This document shows, piece by piece, positions 20,611 to 31,505 of a stretch of 64,000 bases of DNA (positions are counted from its first letter, which is position 1; each line of letters opens with the position of its first letter). Position numbers and translations under genes: made by a program. The notes under the pieces are model-generated. The model was not told the origin of the DNA and did no database searches. It saw only the letters and a program-made list of their open reading frames with translations. Origin of the DNA: Pantoea sp. BAV 3049 (lineage in GTDB: Bacteria > Pseudomonadota > Gammaproteobacteria > Enterobacterales > Enterobacteriaceae); NCBI RefSeq assembly GCF_009765445.1, contig NZ_WHOY01000031.1, forward strand, positions 1,180,959-1,244,958, read 5' to 3'.

Positions 20611-23052
20611 TCAGGAGGGCGCAGAATATTTTTTGGTACGGCGCGTTGGCAGCGCACTGCCCGGATCGTCTGGCCAGGCATGTTTGGGATAGCGTCCTTT
20701 CATCTCTTTCTGCACTTCACGGTACGCACCCTGCCAGAACGCCGCCAGATCGCGGGTGATCTGCAAAGGGCGCTGTGCGGGTGACAGCAGCTCCAGCACC
20801 AGGGCGACACGCCCGCCGGCCACGCAGGGATTTTGTGCTTCGCCAAACATTTCCTGCAGGCGAACCGCCAACGCGGGCGGCTTCTCTTCATCATAACGGA
20901 TCGGAAGCCGGCTTCCGGTGGGCACAGTGTAATGAGTTGGCAGCAGACTATCCAGTTGCTGACGCCCGGACCATGTGAGCAATTGTAATAAAGCACTGGT
21001 CGTGTCAATTTGCTTCAGGCCCTTTGCGTCACGCACGCCGCTCATGGCGGGCAGAAGCCACTTTTCCAGGCTGACTAGCAGGTCAGCCTCGCGGGCTGCG
21101 GGCCAGTTTTGTTCCGGCAGCCACTGCGCGGCGCAGACCATTCTCAGCCGTAATTGCTCGGTTTGTGGCGTCCAGTTCAGGACCGATAATCCTTTGAGTC
21201 GGATCCAGCGCAGCATCGCCTGATGAAGCTCATCCTCATCCGGTTTGCTCAGCGGCTGTGACTTCAGCACCAGCTCGCCAATTTGCTCACGGCGCCAGGC
21301 TTTAAGCGTGCCACGCTCGTCATCCCACTCCACTTCCGTACGAAGCTCTACCAGCGCAGGCCGCTGTTTCGTCAGCACTTCAATCTCCAGCGGCATCGCC
21401 TGCAGAATGCGGGCATCCGGCTGGGAACTGCCCTGCAGCAGACCTGGTGCCAGCAACCATTCGTAACGGGTCAGCGCTTCATCGCTATCGAGCATGGCTC
21501 CCATGCCGTTTGCCAGCTGGTAACGTCCTTCTGCGCCACGACGGCGGGCAATGCGATCCGGAAAAGCCCCCGCCAGCAGTGGCGCAATCAGATCGCTGTC
21601 CGCGTTGCCCTCAGGCACTTTGAGGCGTTTTTGCAGCTGCTTTGCCCGCTTCAGCCAGTTAGGCTGCCGACGATGGAAACTGTCCCTCAAATCAACATTG
21701 CCACGCGCAGGTTCTTCCAGCATCGCTACCAGCAGCGTTGCTGTAGTCACCTTATCGCTGTCGTTTCCGGCCTCAATCATCATCGCTGAGAAACGTGGTT
21801 CACTGCCCAGCGCCGCCATGCTCCTCCCTTTGCTGGTGAGCTTGCCCGCGGCATCTGTCGCGCCCAGCTGCTTCAACAGCTGCTGGGCCTGACGGATATT
21901 ACTGGCGGGCGGCAAATCCAGCCACGTTAACTGGGCTACGTCGTGGCAGCCCCACTGCAGTAAGTCCAGCCACAGTGCCGCAAGATCGCTGTTGAGGATT
22001 TCCGCATTGGCATGACCTGCCGCTCGCTCTGCCTGCTCCCGGGCAATAAGATGCAGACAAAGGCCGGGTTCCAGACGTCCCGCACGTCCGGCGCGCTGCG
22101 TCATGGACGCCTGACTGACGCGCTGGGTTTGCAAACGGGTCAGTCCGGTGCGCGTATCAAACAGCGCCACACGCTCCAGCGCACCGTCCACCACCAGCCG
22201 GATGCCCTCAATGGTCAGGCTGGTTTCGGCGATATTGGTCGCCAGTACCACCTTACGGCGTCCGGCAGCGGCGGGCAGGATCGCTTTACGCTGCTCAGCC
22301 AGCGGCAAAGCGCCATATAAAGGGCAAAGGTCGATATCATTAGCGATCAGTGGGCTAAGGTGAGACTGCACGCGCTGGATCTCTCCCACACCGGGCAGGA
22401 ACAGCAGTAGCGAGCCGCTCTCTTCGCGCAGCAACTGGCTGACCTGACGGGCTACCGCTTCATCAAATCGCAGGTTAGCAGGCAGTGAAGCGTAACGGCG
22501 TTCAACAGGGAAAGAGCGTCCTTCAGAGCAGATCATCGGGGCATCGGGTAGCAGCGCCTGTAAGCGTTGGTTATCGAGGGTGGCCGACATCAGCAGAATT
22601 TTCAGATCATCACGCAGTCCCTGCTGCACATCCAGCAGCAGCGCGAGCGCCAGATCCGCCTGCAGGCTGCGCTCGTGGAATTCATCAAGTATCACCAGCG
22701 ACACGCCGTCCAGCATCGGATCCTGCTGCAGCATGCGGGTCAGGATCCCTTCGGTCACCACCTCCAGCCGGGTATTTGGGCCGCTGCGGCTCTCCGATCG
22801 CATCCGGTAGCCGACTGTTTCACCCGGTTGTTCACCCAGCTGTTCCGCCAGCCGATGTGCCACGTTTCGCGCGGCCAGACGACGTGGCTCCAGTAGCAAA
22901 ATACGCCCGCTGAACGCCGCCTGCTTCAGGATCTGCAGCGGCAGCCATGTCGATTTCCCCGCGCCGGTAGGTGCCGCCAGCAGCACCTGAGGAGACTCCC
23001 GCAGGGCTGTCAGCAGGTTGGATAAAACGGCGCTGACCGGTAATGAACTCAC
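20611..23052 (-). CDS. hrpB: ATP-dependent helicase HrpB
   Basis: DEAH/RHA-type superfamily 2 helicase with no settled role in E. coli. Length is 813 aa. Walker A is APTGAGKST (about 26-34), motif II is DEFH (VILDEFHERSLQAD), motif III is SATLD and motif VI is QRAGRAGRLEPG. The HrpB-specific C-terminal domain ends in a basic segment (PTRRTKKYSAPS). Divergent from thpR. Confidence 0.96.
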   Translation of the reverse strand: MSSLPVSAVLSNLLTALRESPQVLLAAPTGAGKSTWLPLQILKQAAFSGRILLLEPRRLAARNVAHRLAEQLGEQPGETVGYRMRSESRSGPNTRLEVVTEGILTRMLQQDPMLDGVSLVILDEFHERSLQADLALALLLDVQQGLRDDLKILLMSATLDNQRLQALLPDAPMICSEGRSFPVERRYASLPANLRFDEAVARQVSQLLREESGSLLLFLPGVGEIQRVQSHLSPLIANDIDLCPLYGALPLAEQRKAILPAAAGRRKVVLATNIAETSLTIEGIRLVVDGALERVALFDTRTGLTRLQTQRVSQASMTQRAGRAGRLEPGLCLHLIAREQAERAAGHANAEILNSDLAALWLDLLQWGCHDVAQLTWLDLPPASNIRQAQQLLKQLGATDAAGKLTSKGRSMAALGSEPRFSAMMIEAGNDSDKVTTATLLVAMLEEPARGNVDLRDSFHRRQPNWLKRAKQLQKRLKVPEGNADSDLIAPLLAGAFPDRIARRRGAEGRYQLANGMGAMLDSDEALTRYEWLLAPGLLQGSSQPDARILQAMPLEIEVLTKQRPALVELRTEVEWDDERGTLKAWRREQIGELVLKSQPLSKPDEDELHQAMLRWIRLKGLSVLNWTPQTEQLRLRMVCAAQWLPEQNWPAAREADLLVSLEKWLLPAMSGVRDAKGLKQIDTTSALLQLLTWSGRQQLDSLLPTHYTVPTGSRLPIRYDEEKPPALAVRLQEMFGEAQNPCVAGGRVALVLELLSPAQRPLQITRDLAAFWQGAYREVQKEMKGRYPKHAWPDDPGSALPTRRTKKYSAPS

Positions 23053-23127
23053 TTATGCTCCATAACGTCATGGTCTGAATTTGCCGGGCATTGTACCATT
23101 CCCGCTTCTGGAATACCGGAGAGCACC

Positions 23128-23661
23128 ATGAGTGAGCAAAAAAGGCTGTTTTTTGGCCTCAGTCTGCCAGATGAGATCAGGCAGAGCTTAATAAGATGGC
23201 GTGCCGACACCTTTCCCGCAGAGGCAGGCCGCCCGGTGGCAGCTGATAATCTGCACCTGACACTGGCATTTCTCGGTGAAATCAGCAAAAAAAAGAGCGA
23301 GGCGCTGAAGCAGCTGGCCGGAAGAATTAAGCAGCCCGGCTTCACGCTTACCCTGGATGATGCGGGCCACTGGCCACGCTCCGGCGTGGTCTGGCTGGGA
23401 CCAAAACAGTCGCCCCGTGGGCTGCTGCAACTGGCAGAGATTCTTCGTTCGCAGGCTGCCCGCAGCGGCTGTTACCAGAGCCCGATGCCCTTTCATCCGC
23501 ATGTCACATTACTGCGTAACGCTACGCAGCCAGTCACGTTACCGCCGCGCAATTTTCGCTGGCAGTTTCACGTTGAGCGCTTTGCACTGTTCGAGTCCGT
23601 TTTTGCTAAAGGACGCACGCAGTATAAAGAGCTGGCGGACTGGGAACTGAAGCAGGAATAA
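23128..23661 (+). CDS. thpR: RNA 2',3'-cyclic phosphodiesterase
   Basis: 2H-family phosphoesterase (formerly LigT) opening 2',3'-cyclic phosphate RNA ends and joining tRNA half-molecules in vitro. Length is 177 aa (E. coli 176). Both catalytic HxTx motifs are intact: His43-Leu-Thr45 and His125-Val-Thr127. Only two bases separate its stop from the sfsA start, so the two are likely co-transcribed. Confidence 0.95.
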   Translation: MSEQKRLFFGLSLPDEIRQSLIRWRADTFPAEAGRPVAADNLHLTLAFLGEISKKKSEALKQLAGRIKQPGFTLTLDDAGHWPRSGVVWLGPKQSPRGLLQLAEILRSQAARSGCYQSPMPFHPHVTLLRNATQPVTLPPRNFRWQFHVERFALFESVFAKGRTQYKELADWELKQE

Positions 23662-23663
23662 GT

Positions 23664-24368
23664 ATGATTTATGATCCACCGCTGCGGCCAGCCACGCTGA
23701 TTTTGCGCTACAAACGTTTTCTGGCCGACGTGATAACACCCGAGGGTGAAAAGCTGACACTTCACTGCGCCAATACCGGCGCGATGACCGGGTGCGCCAC
23801 GCCGGGTGACACGGTCTGGTACTCAACGTCGGACAGCGTGACAAGGAAATACCCACACAGCTGGGAGCTTACTGAAACGCAGCAGGATCACTGGATTTGT
23901 GTGAATACCTTACGGGCCAACGGCTTAGTGAAAGAGGCGCTGGCAAACCAGGCTATTCCAGAATTATCCGGTTACTCCACCCTGCGCTCTGAGGTGAAAT
24001 ACGGCGCGGAAAAGAGTCGCATTGATTTTCTGCTACAGGCAGATGACCGGGCGAACTGCTATATTGAAGTCAAATCCGTGACGCTTTTACACCTTGGAAA
24101 AGGGTATTTTCCGGATGCGGTAACCGTGCGCGGCCAGAAGCATCTCCGTGAACTGGCGAAGATTGTTGAAAATGGTGAACGCGCGGTTCTGTTTTTTGCC
24201 GTTTTGCACTCGGGGATTGAGGACGTCACCCCGGCGCGTCATATCGACGCGCGTTATGCAGAACTACTGGCACAGGCGCAACAGAGCGGGGTTGAAGTGC
24301 TTTGTTATAAAGCACAATTATCACCTGAAGGACTCTCATTAAAAAAGGCACTGGTTGTGGAGTTGTAA
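23664..24368 (+). CDS. sfsA: DNA/RNA nuclease SfsA
   Basis: Known as sugar fermentation stimulation protein; the family has a nuclease-like fold. Length is 234 aa as in E. coli. Conserved blocks are [38 protein letters not shown]-like [19 protein letters not shown], and the PD-(D/E)xK-like IEVKSVTLL with [16 protein letters not shown]. An inverted repeat TGGCGCAA/TTGCGCCA (about 24371-24410) follows the stop. Confidence 0.96.
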   Translation: MIYDPPLRPATLILRYKRFLADVITPEGEKLTLHCANTGAMTGCATPGDTVWYSTSDSVTRKYPHSWELTETQQDHWICVNTLRANGLVKEALANQAIPELSGYSTLRSEVKYGAEKSRIDFLLQADDRANCYIEVKSVTLLHLGKGYFPDAVTVRGQKHLRELAKIVENGERAVLFFAVLHSGIEDVTPARHIDARYAELLAQAQQSGVEVLCYKAQLSPEGLSLKKALVVEL

Positions 24369-24549
24369 AGTGTGGCGCAATTTGCTGTTATAGGAATGGT
24401 CTTACAGTTGCGCCAAATACGCTTTTACTCACAGGCTTGTCAAGGGATGTTCAGGAATAATTGCCAACCTTGATCGCTTCTGCTATTTATAGCGACCTGT
24501 TTTTATCCCCTGTGGGGATCGATAGTGCGTGTTATCCAGGAGAAACAAC

Positions 24550-25005
24550 ATGCAAGAAGGGCAAAACCGTAAAACCTCGTCCCTGAGTATTCTCGCCATC
24601 GCTGGGGTGGAGCCTTACCAGGAGAAGCCGGGCGAAGAGTACATGAATGAAGCCCAGCTGGAGCATTTCAAGAAGATTCTGGAAGCCTGGCGTAACCAGC
24701 TTCGTGATGAAGTTGATCGCACAGTTTCCCATATGCAGGATGAAGCCGCCAACTTCCCCGATCCGGTAGACCGGGCTGCACAGGAAGAAGAATTCAGTCT
24801 TGAATTGCGTAACCGTGACCGCGAGCGCAAGCTGATCAAAAAGATCGAAAAGACGCTGAAGAAAGTGGAAGACGACGATTTCGGCTACTGTGAATCCTGT
24901 GGCGTTGAAATCGGTATCCGTCGCCTTGAAGCACGTCCTACCGCCGATCTTTGCATCGACTGTAAAACGCTGGCGGAAATCCGCGAAAAACAAATGGCCG
25001 GTTAA
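24550..25005 (+). CDS. dksA: RNA polymerase-binding transcription factor DksA
   Basis: Works with ppGpp by entering the RNA polymerase secondary channel. The chosen start ([11 protein letters not shown], behind CCAGGAGAAACAAC) gives 151 aa, identical to E. coli; the 7-codon upstream extension is rejected. The coiled-coil tip Asp pair is in NFPDPVDRA, and the zinc site is Cys114/Cys117 (YCESCG) and Cys135/Cys138 (LCIDCK). An inverted repeat GCAGTGA/TCACTGC follows before gluQ. Confidence 0.99.
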   Translation: MQEGQNRKTSSLSILAIAGVEPYQEKPGEEYMNEAQLEHFKKILEAWRNQLRDEVDRTVSHMQDEAANFPDPVDRAAQEEEFSLELRNRDRERKLIKKIEKTLKKVEDDDFGYCESCGVEIGIRRLEARPTADLCIDCKTLAEIREKQMAG

Positions 25006-25067
25006 TGGCTAATGGATTGTGCAGTGAGGCTGGTAGATTACCCGCTTCACTGCCTGTCTTCACCACC

Positions 25068-25982
25068 ATGTCACCTTCTTATATCGGGCGTTTTGCCCCC
25101 TCTCCCTCAGGCGTTTTACATTTTGGCTCCCTGATCGCTGCCCTGGGCAGTTACCTGCAGGCGCGCGCGCAGCAAGGCCAGTGGCTGGTTCGCATCGAAG
25201 ATATCGATCCCCCCCGTGAAGTGCCCGGTGCCGCAAAGCGCATTCTTCTGCAGCTGGAACAGTATGGCCTGCACTGGGACGGCGAAGTGCTCTGGCAGTC
25301 GCAGCGCCATGATGCCTACCGCGAGGCGCTGGCCAGGTTACAGCAGCATAATCACAGCTATTTTTGCACCTGCACCCGCAGCCGTATTCAGCAGGTCGGC
25401 GGGGTCTATGATGGGCACTGCCGCACACGTAATTGTGGCCCGGATAATGCTGCATTACGTCTGCGGGTTGATGTCCCTGTCGATCACTTCCACGACAACC
25501 TGCGGGGTGAAGTCGTTGCGGATACGCGGCTGGCGCAGGAGGATTTTATTATTCATCGCCGGGACGGGCTGTTCGCCTACAATCTTGCGGTGGTAGTAGA
25601 TGACTATTATCAGGGCGTGACGGAAGTGGTTCGTGGGGCGGATTTGATCGAGCCCACGGTCAGGCAGATCGCCCTTTATCAGCAATTTGGCTGGCCGGTC
25701 CCCGGTTATCTGCACCTGCCGCTGGCAATCAACGCCGACGGTAACAAGCTGTCGAAGCAGAACCATGCTCCAGCGTTACCGGAGGGGGACCCGCGCCCTG
25801 TGCTGGTGCAGGCCCTGCAGTTTCTGGGTCAGCCGGTCACTCCCGGCTGGCAGGATCTGCCGCTGTCGGTATTATTACAGCAGGCTGCCATGCAGTGGGA
25901 TGTGGCTACAATCCCCCGCCAGGACGCTCTTTACCGGAATGCCCTCCCTCAGGGATCTCCACGCTCTTACCTGAAAGAGTAA
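25068..25982 (+). CDS. gluQ: Glutamyl-Q tRNA(Asp) synthetase
   Basis: Truncated GluRS paralogue that glutamylates queuosine in tRNA-Asp. From ATG at 25068 it is 304 aa (E. coli 308) and begins [15 protein letters not shown]; an upstream ATG at 25005 overlaps the dksA stop and adds unconserved residues. The HIGH-like motif is HFGS, the KMSKS-like motif is NKLSKQNHA, and a zinc cluster is seen in [19 protein letters not shown]. No anticodon-binding domain, as usual. Downstream of dksA. Confidence 0.95.
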   Translation: MSPSYIGRFAPSPSGVLHFGSLIAALGSYLQARAQQGQWLVRIEDIDPPREVPGAAKRILLQLEQYGLHWDGEVLWQSQRHDAYREALARLQQHNHSYFCTCTRSRIQQVGGVYDGHCRTRNCGPDNAALRLRVDVPVDHFHDNLRGEVVADTRLAQEDFIIHRRDGLFAYNLAVVVDDYYQGVTEVVRGADLIEPTVRQIALYQQFGWPVPGYLHLPLAINADGNKLSKQNHAPALPEGDPRPVLVQALQFLGQPVTPGWQDLPLSVLLQQAAMQWDVATIPRQDALYRNALPQGSPRSYLKE

Positions 25983-26079
25983 GGGGATGAGAGATGAGCA
26001 TTCTCAAACGGGCCGCACTGAGCTATGATTAGCCGCTGTTTTTTATCGCTAAGCATATTTGTCACTATCGAGGTGTCCC

Positions 26080-27498
26080 ATTTTTACCCGAGTTGCTAAT
26101 TTTTGCCGAAAAGTTTTAAGTCGCGAAGACGAGACGCCTGCCGAGGTCGGTGAAGTGCATAAGATGACCGTTATTCCCCGTGACGGCCATACTATCTCGC
26201 GTAAAGACATCAGCGAAAATGCCCTCAAGGTGCTGTACCGGCTGAATAAAGCGGGTTATGAGGCCTATCTGGTGGGTGGTGGCGTCCGTGACTTACTGCT
26301 GGGAAAAAAACCGAAAGATTTCGATGTCACCACTAACGCCACGCCGGAGCAGATGCGTAAATTGTTCCGCAACTGTCGTCTGGTGGGCCGCCGCTTCCGC
26401 CTTGCACACGTGATGTTTGGCCCGGAGATCATCGAGGTCGCCACCTTCCGTGGGCACCACGAAGCCGAGCAGTCGGGTGAAGATCGCAACAATTCGCAGC
26501 GCGGCCAGAACGGTATGCTGCTGCGCGACAATATCTTCGGCACTATTGAAGATGATGCCCAGCGCCGCGATCTGACCATCAACAGCCTCTATTACAGCGT
26601 GGCCGACTTCACCGTGCGTGACTATGTCGGCGGCCTGAACGATCTGCAACAGGGCATTGTGCGCCTGATTGGCGACCCGGAAACCCGCTACCGCGAAGAT
26701 CCGGTCAGGATGCTGCGCGTGATCCGCTTCGCCGCCAAGCTGGATATGAGCATTGCCGCAGAGACGGCAGAACCGATCCCACGCCTGGCAACGCTGCTGC
26801 ACGATATCCCGGCAGCCCGCCTGTTTGAAGAAACGCTGAAGCTGCTGCAGGCGGGCTATGGCTACAGCACCTATCTGCAACTGCGCGAATACCAGCTGTT
26901 CCAGCCGCTGTTCCCAATCCTCACCCGTTACTTTACGGAACAGGGTGACAGCAATATGGAGCGGATGATCTTCCAGGTACTGAAAAATACCGATAACCGC
27001 ATTCACAATGATATGCGCGTTAATCCGGCTTTCCTGTTCTCCGCTATGTTCTGGTATCCGCAGCTGGAAGCCGCGCAAAAGATTGCTCAGGAAAGCGGCC
27101 TGGCTTATTACGATGCCTTTGCCCTGGCGATGAATGACGTGCTGGATGAAGCCTGCCGTTCGCTGGCCATTCCGAAGCGTATTACTACCCTGATTCGTGA
27201 CATCTGGCAGCTGCAACTTCGCCTGTCGCGCCGCCACGGCAAGCGCGCCTGGAAGCTGATGGAGCATCCTAAGTTCCGTGCGGCCTATGACCTGCTGGCG
27301 CTGCGTGCTGAAGTGGAAAACAATCAGGAACTGCTGCGCCTTTCGGCCTGGTGGGGTGAATTCCAGGTAGCCGCACCGCCGCAGCAGAAAACCATGCTCA
27401 ATACGCTGGGAGACGATCCGGTGCCACGACGCCGTACCCGCCGCCCGCGCAAGCGCGTTCCCGGCCCGCGTCGCGACGGTAACAGCAGCAACGCATGA
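26080..27498 (+). CDS. pcnB: Poly(A) polymerase I, AUU start codon
   Basis: Adds 3' poly(A) tails to RNA, promoting decay. Residue one is best placed at an ATT at 26080: GAGGTGTCCC precedes it and the following codons read [15 protein letters not shown], exactly the E. coli N-terminus. E. coli pcnB is known to use AUU. This gives 472 aa. The ATG-like start upstream (26059) has no match; the next ATG (26164) would cut the conserved N-terminus. Nucleotidyltransferase motif [18 protein letters not shown] is at about 60-77; the arginine-rich tail [10 protein letters not shown] is typical. folK overlaps by 4 bases. Confidence 0.95.
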   Translation: MFTRVANFCRKVLSREDETPAEVGEVHKMTVIPRDGHTISRKDISENALKVLYRLNKAGYEAYLVGGGVRDLLLGKKPKDFDVTTNATPEQMRKLFRNCRLVGRRFRLAHVMFGPEIIEVATFRGHHEAEQSGEDRNNSQRGQNGMLLRDNIFGTIEDDAQRRDLTINSLYYSVADFTVRDYVGGLNDLQQGIVRLIGDPETRYREDPVRMLRVIRFAAKLDMSIAAETAEPIPRLATLLHDIPAARLFEETLKLLQAGYGYSTYLQLREYQLFQPLFPILTRYFTEQGDSNMERMIFQVLKNTDNRIHNDMRVNPAFLFSAMFWYPQLEAAQKIAQESGLAYYDAFALAMNDVLDEACRSLAIPKRITTLIRDIWQLQLRLSRRHGKRAWKLMEHPKFRAAYDLLALRAEVENNQELLRLSAWWGEFQVAAPPQQKTMLNTLGDDPVPRRRTRRPRKRVPGPRRDGNSSNA

Positions 27499-27974
27499 AC
27501 CGCGTTTATCTCGCGTTAGGCAGCAATCTTGCCGATCCATTGCATCAGGTGCAGGCCGCACTTGATGCACTGGCTGCCCTTCCTCAGACCACTCTGGTTA
27601 CCACATCCTCTTTTTACCGCACGCCGCCTTACGGACCACCCAATCAGCCAGATTATCTGAATGCTGCCGTTGCGCTGGATACCGGGTTGGAGCCGGAAGC
27701 CCTGCTTGACCTGACCCAGCGTATTGAACTCGATCAGGGCCGCGTACGGAAAGACGAACGCTGGGGACCCCGCACGCTGGATCTGGATATCATGTTGTTT
27801 GGCGATCTGACGCTTAACACACCGCGTCTGATTGTGCCGCACTACGATATCCGTAATCGCGCCTTTATGCTGGTGCCACTGCTTTCCATCGCGCCGGAAA
27901 TTGCCTTCCCGGACGGCAGCCGTGCAGCTGAGATCCTTGCAACACTGGATGCTTCCGCCATTCAGCCCTGGTAG
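27495..27974 (+). CDS. folK: 2-amino-4-hydroxy-6-hydroxymethyldihydropteridine pyrophosphokinase
   Basis: Transfers pyrophosphate to the pterin in folate synthesis. Length is 159 aa as in E. coli. Motifs: ALGSNLADP at the start, [11 protein letters not shown], and [13 protein letters not shown] with the two magnesium Asp residues. ATGA overlap with pcnB indicates translational coupling. Confidence 0.98.
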   Translation: MNRVYLALGSNLADPLHQVQAALDALAALPQTTLVTTSSFYRTPPYGPPNQPDYLNAAVALDTGLEPEALLDLTQRIELDQGRVRKDERWGPRTLDLDIMLFGDLTLNTPRLIVPHYDIRNRAFMLVPLLSIAPEIAFPDGSRAAEILATLDASAIQPW

Positions 27975-28034
27975 TGCAAAGCCCTTTCCCTTCCATTAAG
28001 ATACGCCCACCAGAACATATCTTGAGAGGTTGCG

Positions 28035-28829
28035 ATGAAACCGACCACGGTCTCTACCCTTCGCCAGTGGAAAAAAAGCGGACGCAAATTTGCCTCCATT
28101 ACCGCCTACGACTTCAGCTTTGCCCGCCTGTTTGCCGATGAAGGCATCCAGGTGATGCTGGTTGGCGACTCGCTGGGCATGGTGGTACAGGGACACGATT
28201 CCACGCTGCCCGTCACCGTGGCGGACATTGTTTACCACACCCAGGCGGTGCGTCGCGGTGCGCCCGCTGCATTGCTGATGTCTGACCTGCCTTTTATGAC
28301 TTACGCCACGCCGGAACAGACTTTTGAATGCGCTGCGCTGCTGATGCGTGCCGGAGCCAATATGGTCAAGCTGGAAGGCGGTAAATGGCTGGCAGAAACG
28401 GTCAGGCTGTTAACCGAACGTGCGGTGCCGGTGTGTGGCCACCTTGGCCTGACGCCACAGTCCGTTAATATCTTCGGTGGCTACAAGGTGCAGGGGCGCG
28501 AAAACGAAGCTGCTGAGACGTTACTGGCCGATGCGCTGGCGCTGGAAGCTGCCGGAGCACAGATGGTGGTGCTGGAGTGCGTTCCCGTGGCGCTGGCGCA
28601 GCGAATTACCGATGCGCTGAGTATTCCGGTGATTGGCATCGGCGCGGGCAACGTGACCGATGGTCAGATTCTGGTGATGCACGACGCCTTTGGCGTGACC
28701 GGCGGCCATATCCCGAAATTCGCAAAAAATTTCCTCGCCGAAACCGGTGATATACGTGCCGCTGTCAGGCAGTATGTGGCGGAAGTCGAAGCAGGGACCT
28801 ACCCTGCCGAAGAACACAGTTTCCACTAA
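28035..28829 (+). CDS. panB: 3-methyl-2-oxobutanoate hydroxymethyltransferase
   Basis: First step of pantoate synthesis, using methylene-tetrahydrofolate. Length is 264 aa as in E. coli. Metal and catalytic residues are present: Asp45 (VGDSLGM), Asp84 (MSDLPF), Glu114 (KLEGG) and Glu181 (LECVP). It is 15 bases upstream of panC. Confidence 0.98.
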   Translation: MKPTTVSTLRQWKKSGRKFASITAYDFSFARLFADEGIQVMLVGDSLGMVVQGHDSTLPVTVADIVYHTQAVRRGAPAALLMSDLPFMTYATPEQTFECAALLMRAGANMVKLEGGKWLAETVRLLTERAVPVCGHLGLTPQSVNIFGGYKVQGRENEAAETLLADALALEAAGAQMVVLECVPVALAQRITDALSIPVIGIGAGNVTDGQILVMHDAFGVTGGHIPKFAKNFLAETGDIRAAVRQYVAEVEAGTYPAEEHSFH

Positions 28830-28844
28830 CACAGGAGAAACGCT

Positions 28845-29699
28845 GTGCTGATTATTGAAACCCTGCCGATGCTGCGCCGGGAAATCCGTCGCTGGCGGCA
28901 GGATGGCAAGCGCATCGCGCTGGTGCCGACCATGGGTAACCTGCACGACGGGCATATGACGCTGGTCGATGAGGCCCGTGAGCATGCTGATATCGTGGTG
29001 GTGTCGATTTTCGTCAACCCGATGCAGTTTGAACGTCCGGACGACCTGGCTGCCTACCCGCGCACGCTGCAGGAAGACTGTGAGAAGCTGAACCGCCGCA
29101 AGGTGGATCTGGTGTTCGCACCGGCACCGGCAGACGTTTACCCGCAAGGGCTGGGCGGGCAGACCTTTGTGGATGTGCCGGGCCTCTCCACGCTGCTTGA
29201 AGGGGCAAGCCGTCCGGGCCACTTCCGCGGCGTATCCACCATCGTCAGCAAGCTGTTCAACCTGGTGCAGCCGGATCTGGCCTGCTTCGGCGAGAAGGAT
29301 TACCAGCAGTTGGCGCTGATCCGCAAGATGGTGGCCGATATGGGCTACGATATTGAGATTGTCGGCGTACCGACCGTTCGCGCGAAGGATGGCCTGGCGC
29401 TGAGCTCCCGCAACGGCTATCTGACCGCCGATGAGCGCAAGCTGGCACCTGGCCTGAGCAAAGTGATGAACAGCCTGGCTGAGCGGTTGTCCAATGGAGA
29501 GCGGCATGTGGATGAGTTACTGGCCGATGCCGAAGCGGCTCTGGCAGAGAATGGACTGCGCGCCGACGGTCTGGCAATCTGCGATGCCGACACGCTGCTG
29601 CCACTAAACGTGGACAGCCAGCGAGCGGTGGTCCTGATGGCCGCATGGCTCGGTAAAGCACGCCTGATTGATAATCAACAGGTAAATCTCTACGCATAA
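28845..29699 (+). CDS. panC: Pantothenate synthetase, GTG start
   Basis: Joins pantoate and beta-alanine with ATP. Length is 284 aa (E. coli 283). It starts at GTG behind CAGGAGAAACGCT. Motifs: [13 protein letters not shown] (HIGH-like, about 26-38), the pantoate site [22 protein letters not shown] and the KMSKS-like LSSRNGYL. panD follows after an ERIC element. Confidence 0.98.
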   Translation: MLIIETLPMLRREIRRWRQDGKRIALVPTMGNLHDGHMTLVDEAREHADIVVVSIFVNPMQFERPDDLAAYPRTLQEDCEKLNRRKVDLVFAPAPADVYPQGLGGQTFVDVPGLSTLLEGASRPGHFRGVSTIVSKLFNLVQPDLACFGEKDYQQLALIRKMVADMGYDIEIVGVPTVRAKDGLALSSRNGYLTADERKLAPGLSKVMNSLAERLSNGERHVDELLADAEAALAENGLRADGLAICDADTLLPLNVDSQRAVVLMAAWLGKARLIDNQQVNLYA

Positions 29700-29702
29700 T
29701 AA

Positions 29703-29801
29703 TTCAAGTTGCAGGAAGGCAGCCAGCGAGCAAATCCCCAGGAGCTTACTTGAGTAAGTGACTGGGGTGCGCTCGTGCAGCTAACGCACCTGCAACTTGA
29801 A
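29703..29801. repeat. ERIC element between panC and panD
   Basis: Complete ERIC/IRU-type palindrome: terminal arms TTCAAGTTGCAGG and CCTGCAACTTGAA, core AATCCCCAGGAGCTTAC and GAGTAAGTGACTGGGGTG. In a panC-panD transcript it would form a long hairpin and could uncouple the two genes. Confidence 0.92.
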
Positions 29802-29892
29802 GTATGAAGCGTAGACTCAGTAACTGGTTTTCACGCTCAGTGAATACTGGCGTTCGTTTTCTGATTTCCCGTTAAGGTAAAGGTAGAAAGTT

Positions 29893-30273
29893 ATGAACCG
29901 TACTATGTTGCAGGGCAAACTTCACCGGGTCAAAGTGACCCAGGCGGATCTGAACTATGAAGGCTCCTGCGCCATCGATCAGGATTTCCTCGACGCTTCC
30001 GGCATTCTGCAGTACGAAGCGATCGACATCTATAACGTGACCAACGGTCAGCGTTTCTCCACTTACGCTATTGCGGCTGAACGGGGGTCTAAAATCATCT
30101 CCGTCAACGGTGCCGCAGCCCGCTGCGCCTGCGAAGGGGATATTTTGATTATCTGCTCCTACGTGGATATGCCCGACGCAGAAGCGCGCCAGTGGCAGCC
30201 GAAAGTGGCCTATTTCGAAGGCGACAACGTGATGAAACGCCTGGCGAAAGCGGTCCCGGTTCAGGTCGCCTGA
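29893..30273 (+). CDS. panD: Aspartate 1-decarboxylase precursor
   Basis: Makes beta-alanine for pantothenate. Length is 126 aa as in E. coli. The self-cleavage site Gly24-Ser25 (YEGSCAID) generates the pyruvoyl cofactor on Ser25. Catalytic Tyr58-region ([12 protein letters not shown]) is kept. Confidence 0.98.
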   Translation: MNRTMLQGKLHRVKVTQADLNYEGSCAIDQDFLDASGILQYEAIDIYNVTNGQRFSTYAIAAERGSKIISVNGAAARCACEGDILIICSYVDMPDAEARQWQPKVAYFEGDNVMKRLAKAVPVQVA

Positions 30274-30280
30274 TCCGTAT

Positions 30281-30308
30281 GGGCTGGCTGCGGCCAGCCC
30301 CTCCCCTT
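30281..30308 (+). terminator. panD terminator
   Basis: Stem GGGCTGGC (30281-30288) with GCCAGCCC (30293-30300), loop TGCG, then CTCCCCTTATT. Confidence 0.65.
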
Positions 30309-31314
30309 ATTGCGCCAGCACCGGCATCCTGACCGGCCGCTTCGCGGTAAACAGAAAGTTAAGCCATCCGCGTTTACGTAGCAGGCAAATTCCCAGTGGG
30401 AATGCCAGTGAAGCAACCAAAGCACCAACAAACTTCAGATCGCTGATCAGCAGTGAGTCGTGACTGTGTTTCAGCAGCTTGGCAAAAGCCTGGATCACCA
30501 GGTAGTGGGTCAGATAAAACACAATTGAGTTCTCACCAATAAAAAACACCGCACGCAACTTGATTTTCATCGCCAGACGAATAAATAGCGGGACGGCCAT
30601 CAGTGCCAACGGGGCCAGCAACGGATAAGCAATTTTATGCACCATAAAAAGATTCAGGCACGAGAGCACAACAAAAGCGGTCAGAGAAACGGCTATCAGG
30701 CGATTGTTCTGGCATAAGTGGGGAATGTTCACTCTGTTTTTCACTAAAAAATCACCCAGATAGAAAAAAATGAAAAGGTAAATAGATTTATTAACATGCA
30801 TGCTGTCAAAGCTGGCGAAGATGCCGTCAGGGATGGCGGGTAACAGCCAACTCAATAATATGCAGGCTGAAATAACCCAATAAAATGCGATATGCCTGAC
30901 CAGAAGGATGACCATAAAAAACAGAAAAAGGGAATGCAGAAACCAGGTGATATCACCGCCGCCGCTCAGGTGAGAAACCAGCACGGCCAGCGGTGACTGT
31001 GGATGATTTGAGTAGCGGCTGAACAGCATCTTCATGCCGCCGTATATTGTCACCCATACCGCAAAAGGATAGAGGATATTCAATACCTTATTGCGCAGAA
31101 AAAGCGGAATTCCCTTTTTTAAACCACTTTCAACAAACAGCCCGGAAACGAAAAACATCAGGCCCAGACGCAAGGGCTGAAACAGGGTGTTGATCAGCTC
31201 ACTAAGGGCAGTGAAATGACCGGTATAACCATTAACGGCAATCGTGCAATGCAGAAATATAACGGCGAGAATACTCAGACCACGCAGGTTATCTACCCAG
31301 GTAATTCGGTTCAT
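30307..31314 (-). CDS. Acyltransferase 3 family membrane protein
   Basis: A 335-residue integral membrane protein with about ten hydrophobic helices. The N-terminus ITWVDNLRGLSILAVIFLHC is the Acyl_transf_3 hallmark with the histidine that follows the first helix. Such proteins move acetyl or other acyl groups onto sugars, glycans or antibiotics; the acceptor cannot be read from sequence. The start follows AAAGGATTGAAAT. It has no E. coli counterpart at this site, where yadE/yadI stand, and is lower in G+C than its neighbours, which suggests acquisition. Confidence 0.85.
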   Translation of the reverse strand: MNRITWVDNLRGLSILAVIFLHCTIAVNGYTGHFTALSELINTLFQPLRLGLMFFVSGLFVESGLKKGIPLFLRNKVLNILYPFAVWVTIYGGMKMLFSRYSNHPQSPLAVLVSHLSGGGDITWFLHSLFLFFMVILLVRHIAFYWVISACILLSWLLPAIPDGIFASFDSMHVNKSIYLFIFFYLGDFLVKNRVNIPHLCQNNRLIAVSLTAFVVLSCLNLFMVHKIAYPLLAPLALMAVPLFIRLAMKIKLRAVFFIGENSIVFYLTHYLVIQAFAKLLKHSHDSLLISDLKFVGALVASLAFPLGICLLRKRGWLNFLFTAKRPVRMPVLAQ

Positions 31315-31458
31315 ATTTCAATCCTTTGAAAACACCATCATCATGATATTTCTGAAACCCGTCTGGTTTCTTAATTATTATTACTCTCTCCAGGCAAACA
31401 GCGAAAGTAAAAAAACTTTCCGGACCTGTTTTTAAGATAATCTTGTTTTTTTAACATA

Positions 31459-31491
31459 AAAAAAGCGGACCCTGTTGCGGCCCGCTTTATT
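31459..31491 (-). terminator. yadH terminator
   Basis: On the minus strand AAAGCGG..., a mismatched loop, CCGCTTT and a run of T's lie about 15 bases past the yadH stop. Confidence 0.65.
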
Positions 31492-31505
31492 ATTAAATTT
31501 CCTGA

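Noticed and set aside
26293-27570. Long open frame (425 codons) on the minus strand over pcnB and folK
   Set aside because: It is a mirror of GC-rich coding DNA. The plus-strand genes are clearly conserved and the antisense product has no recognisable family or ribosome site.
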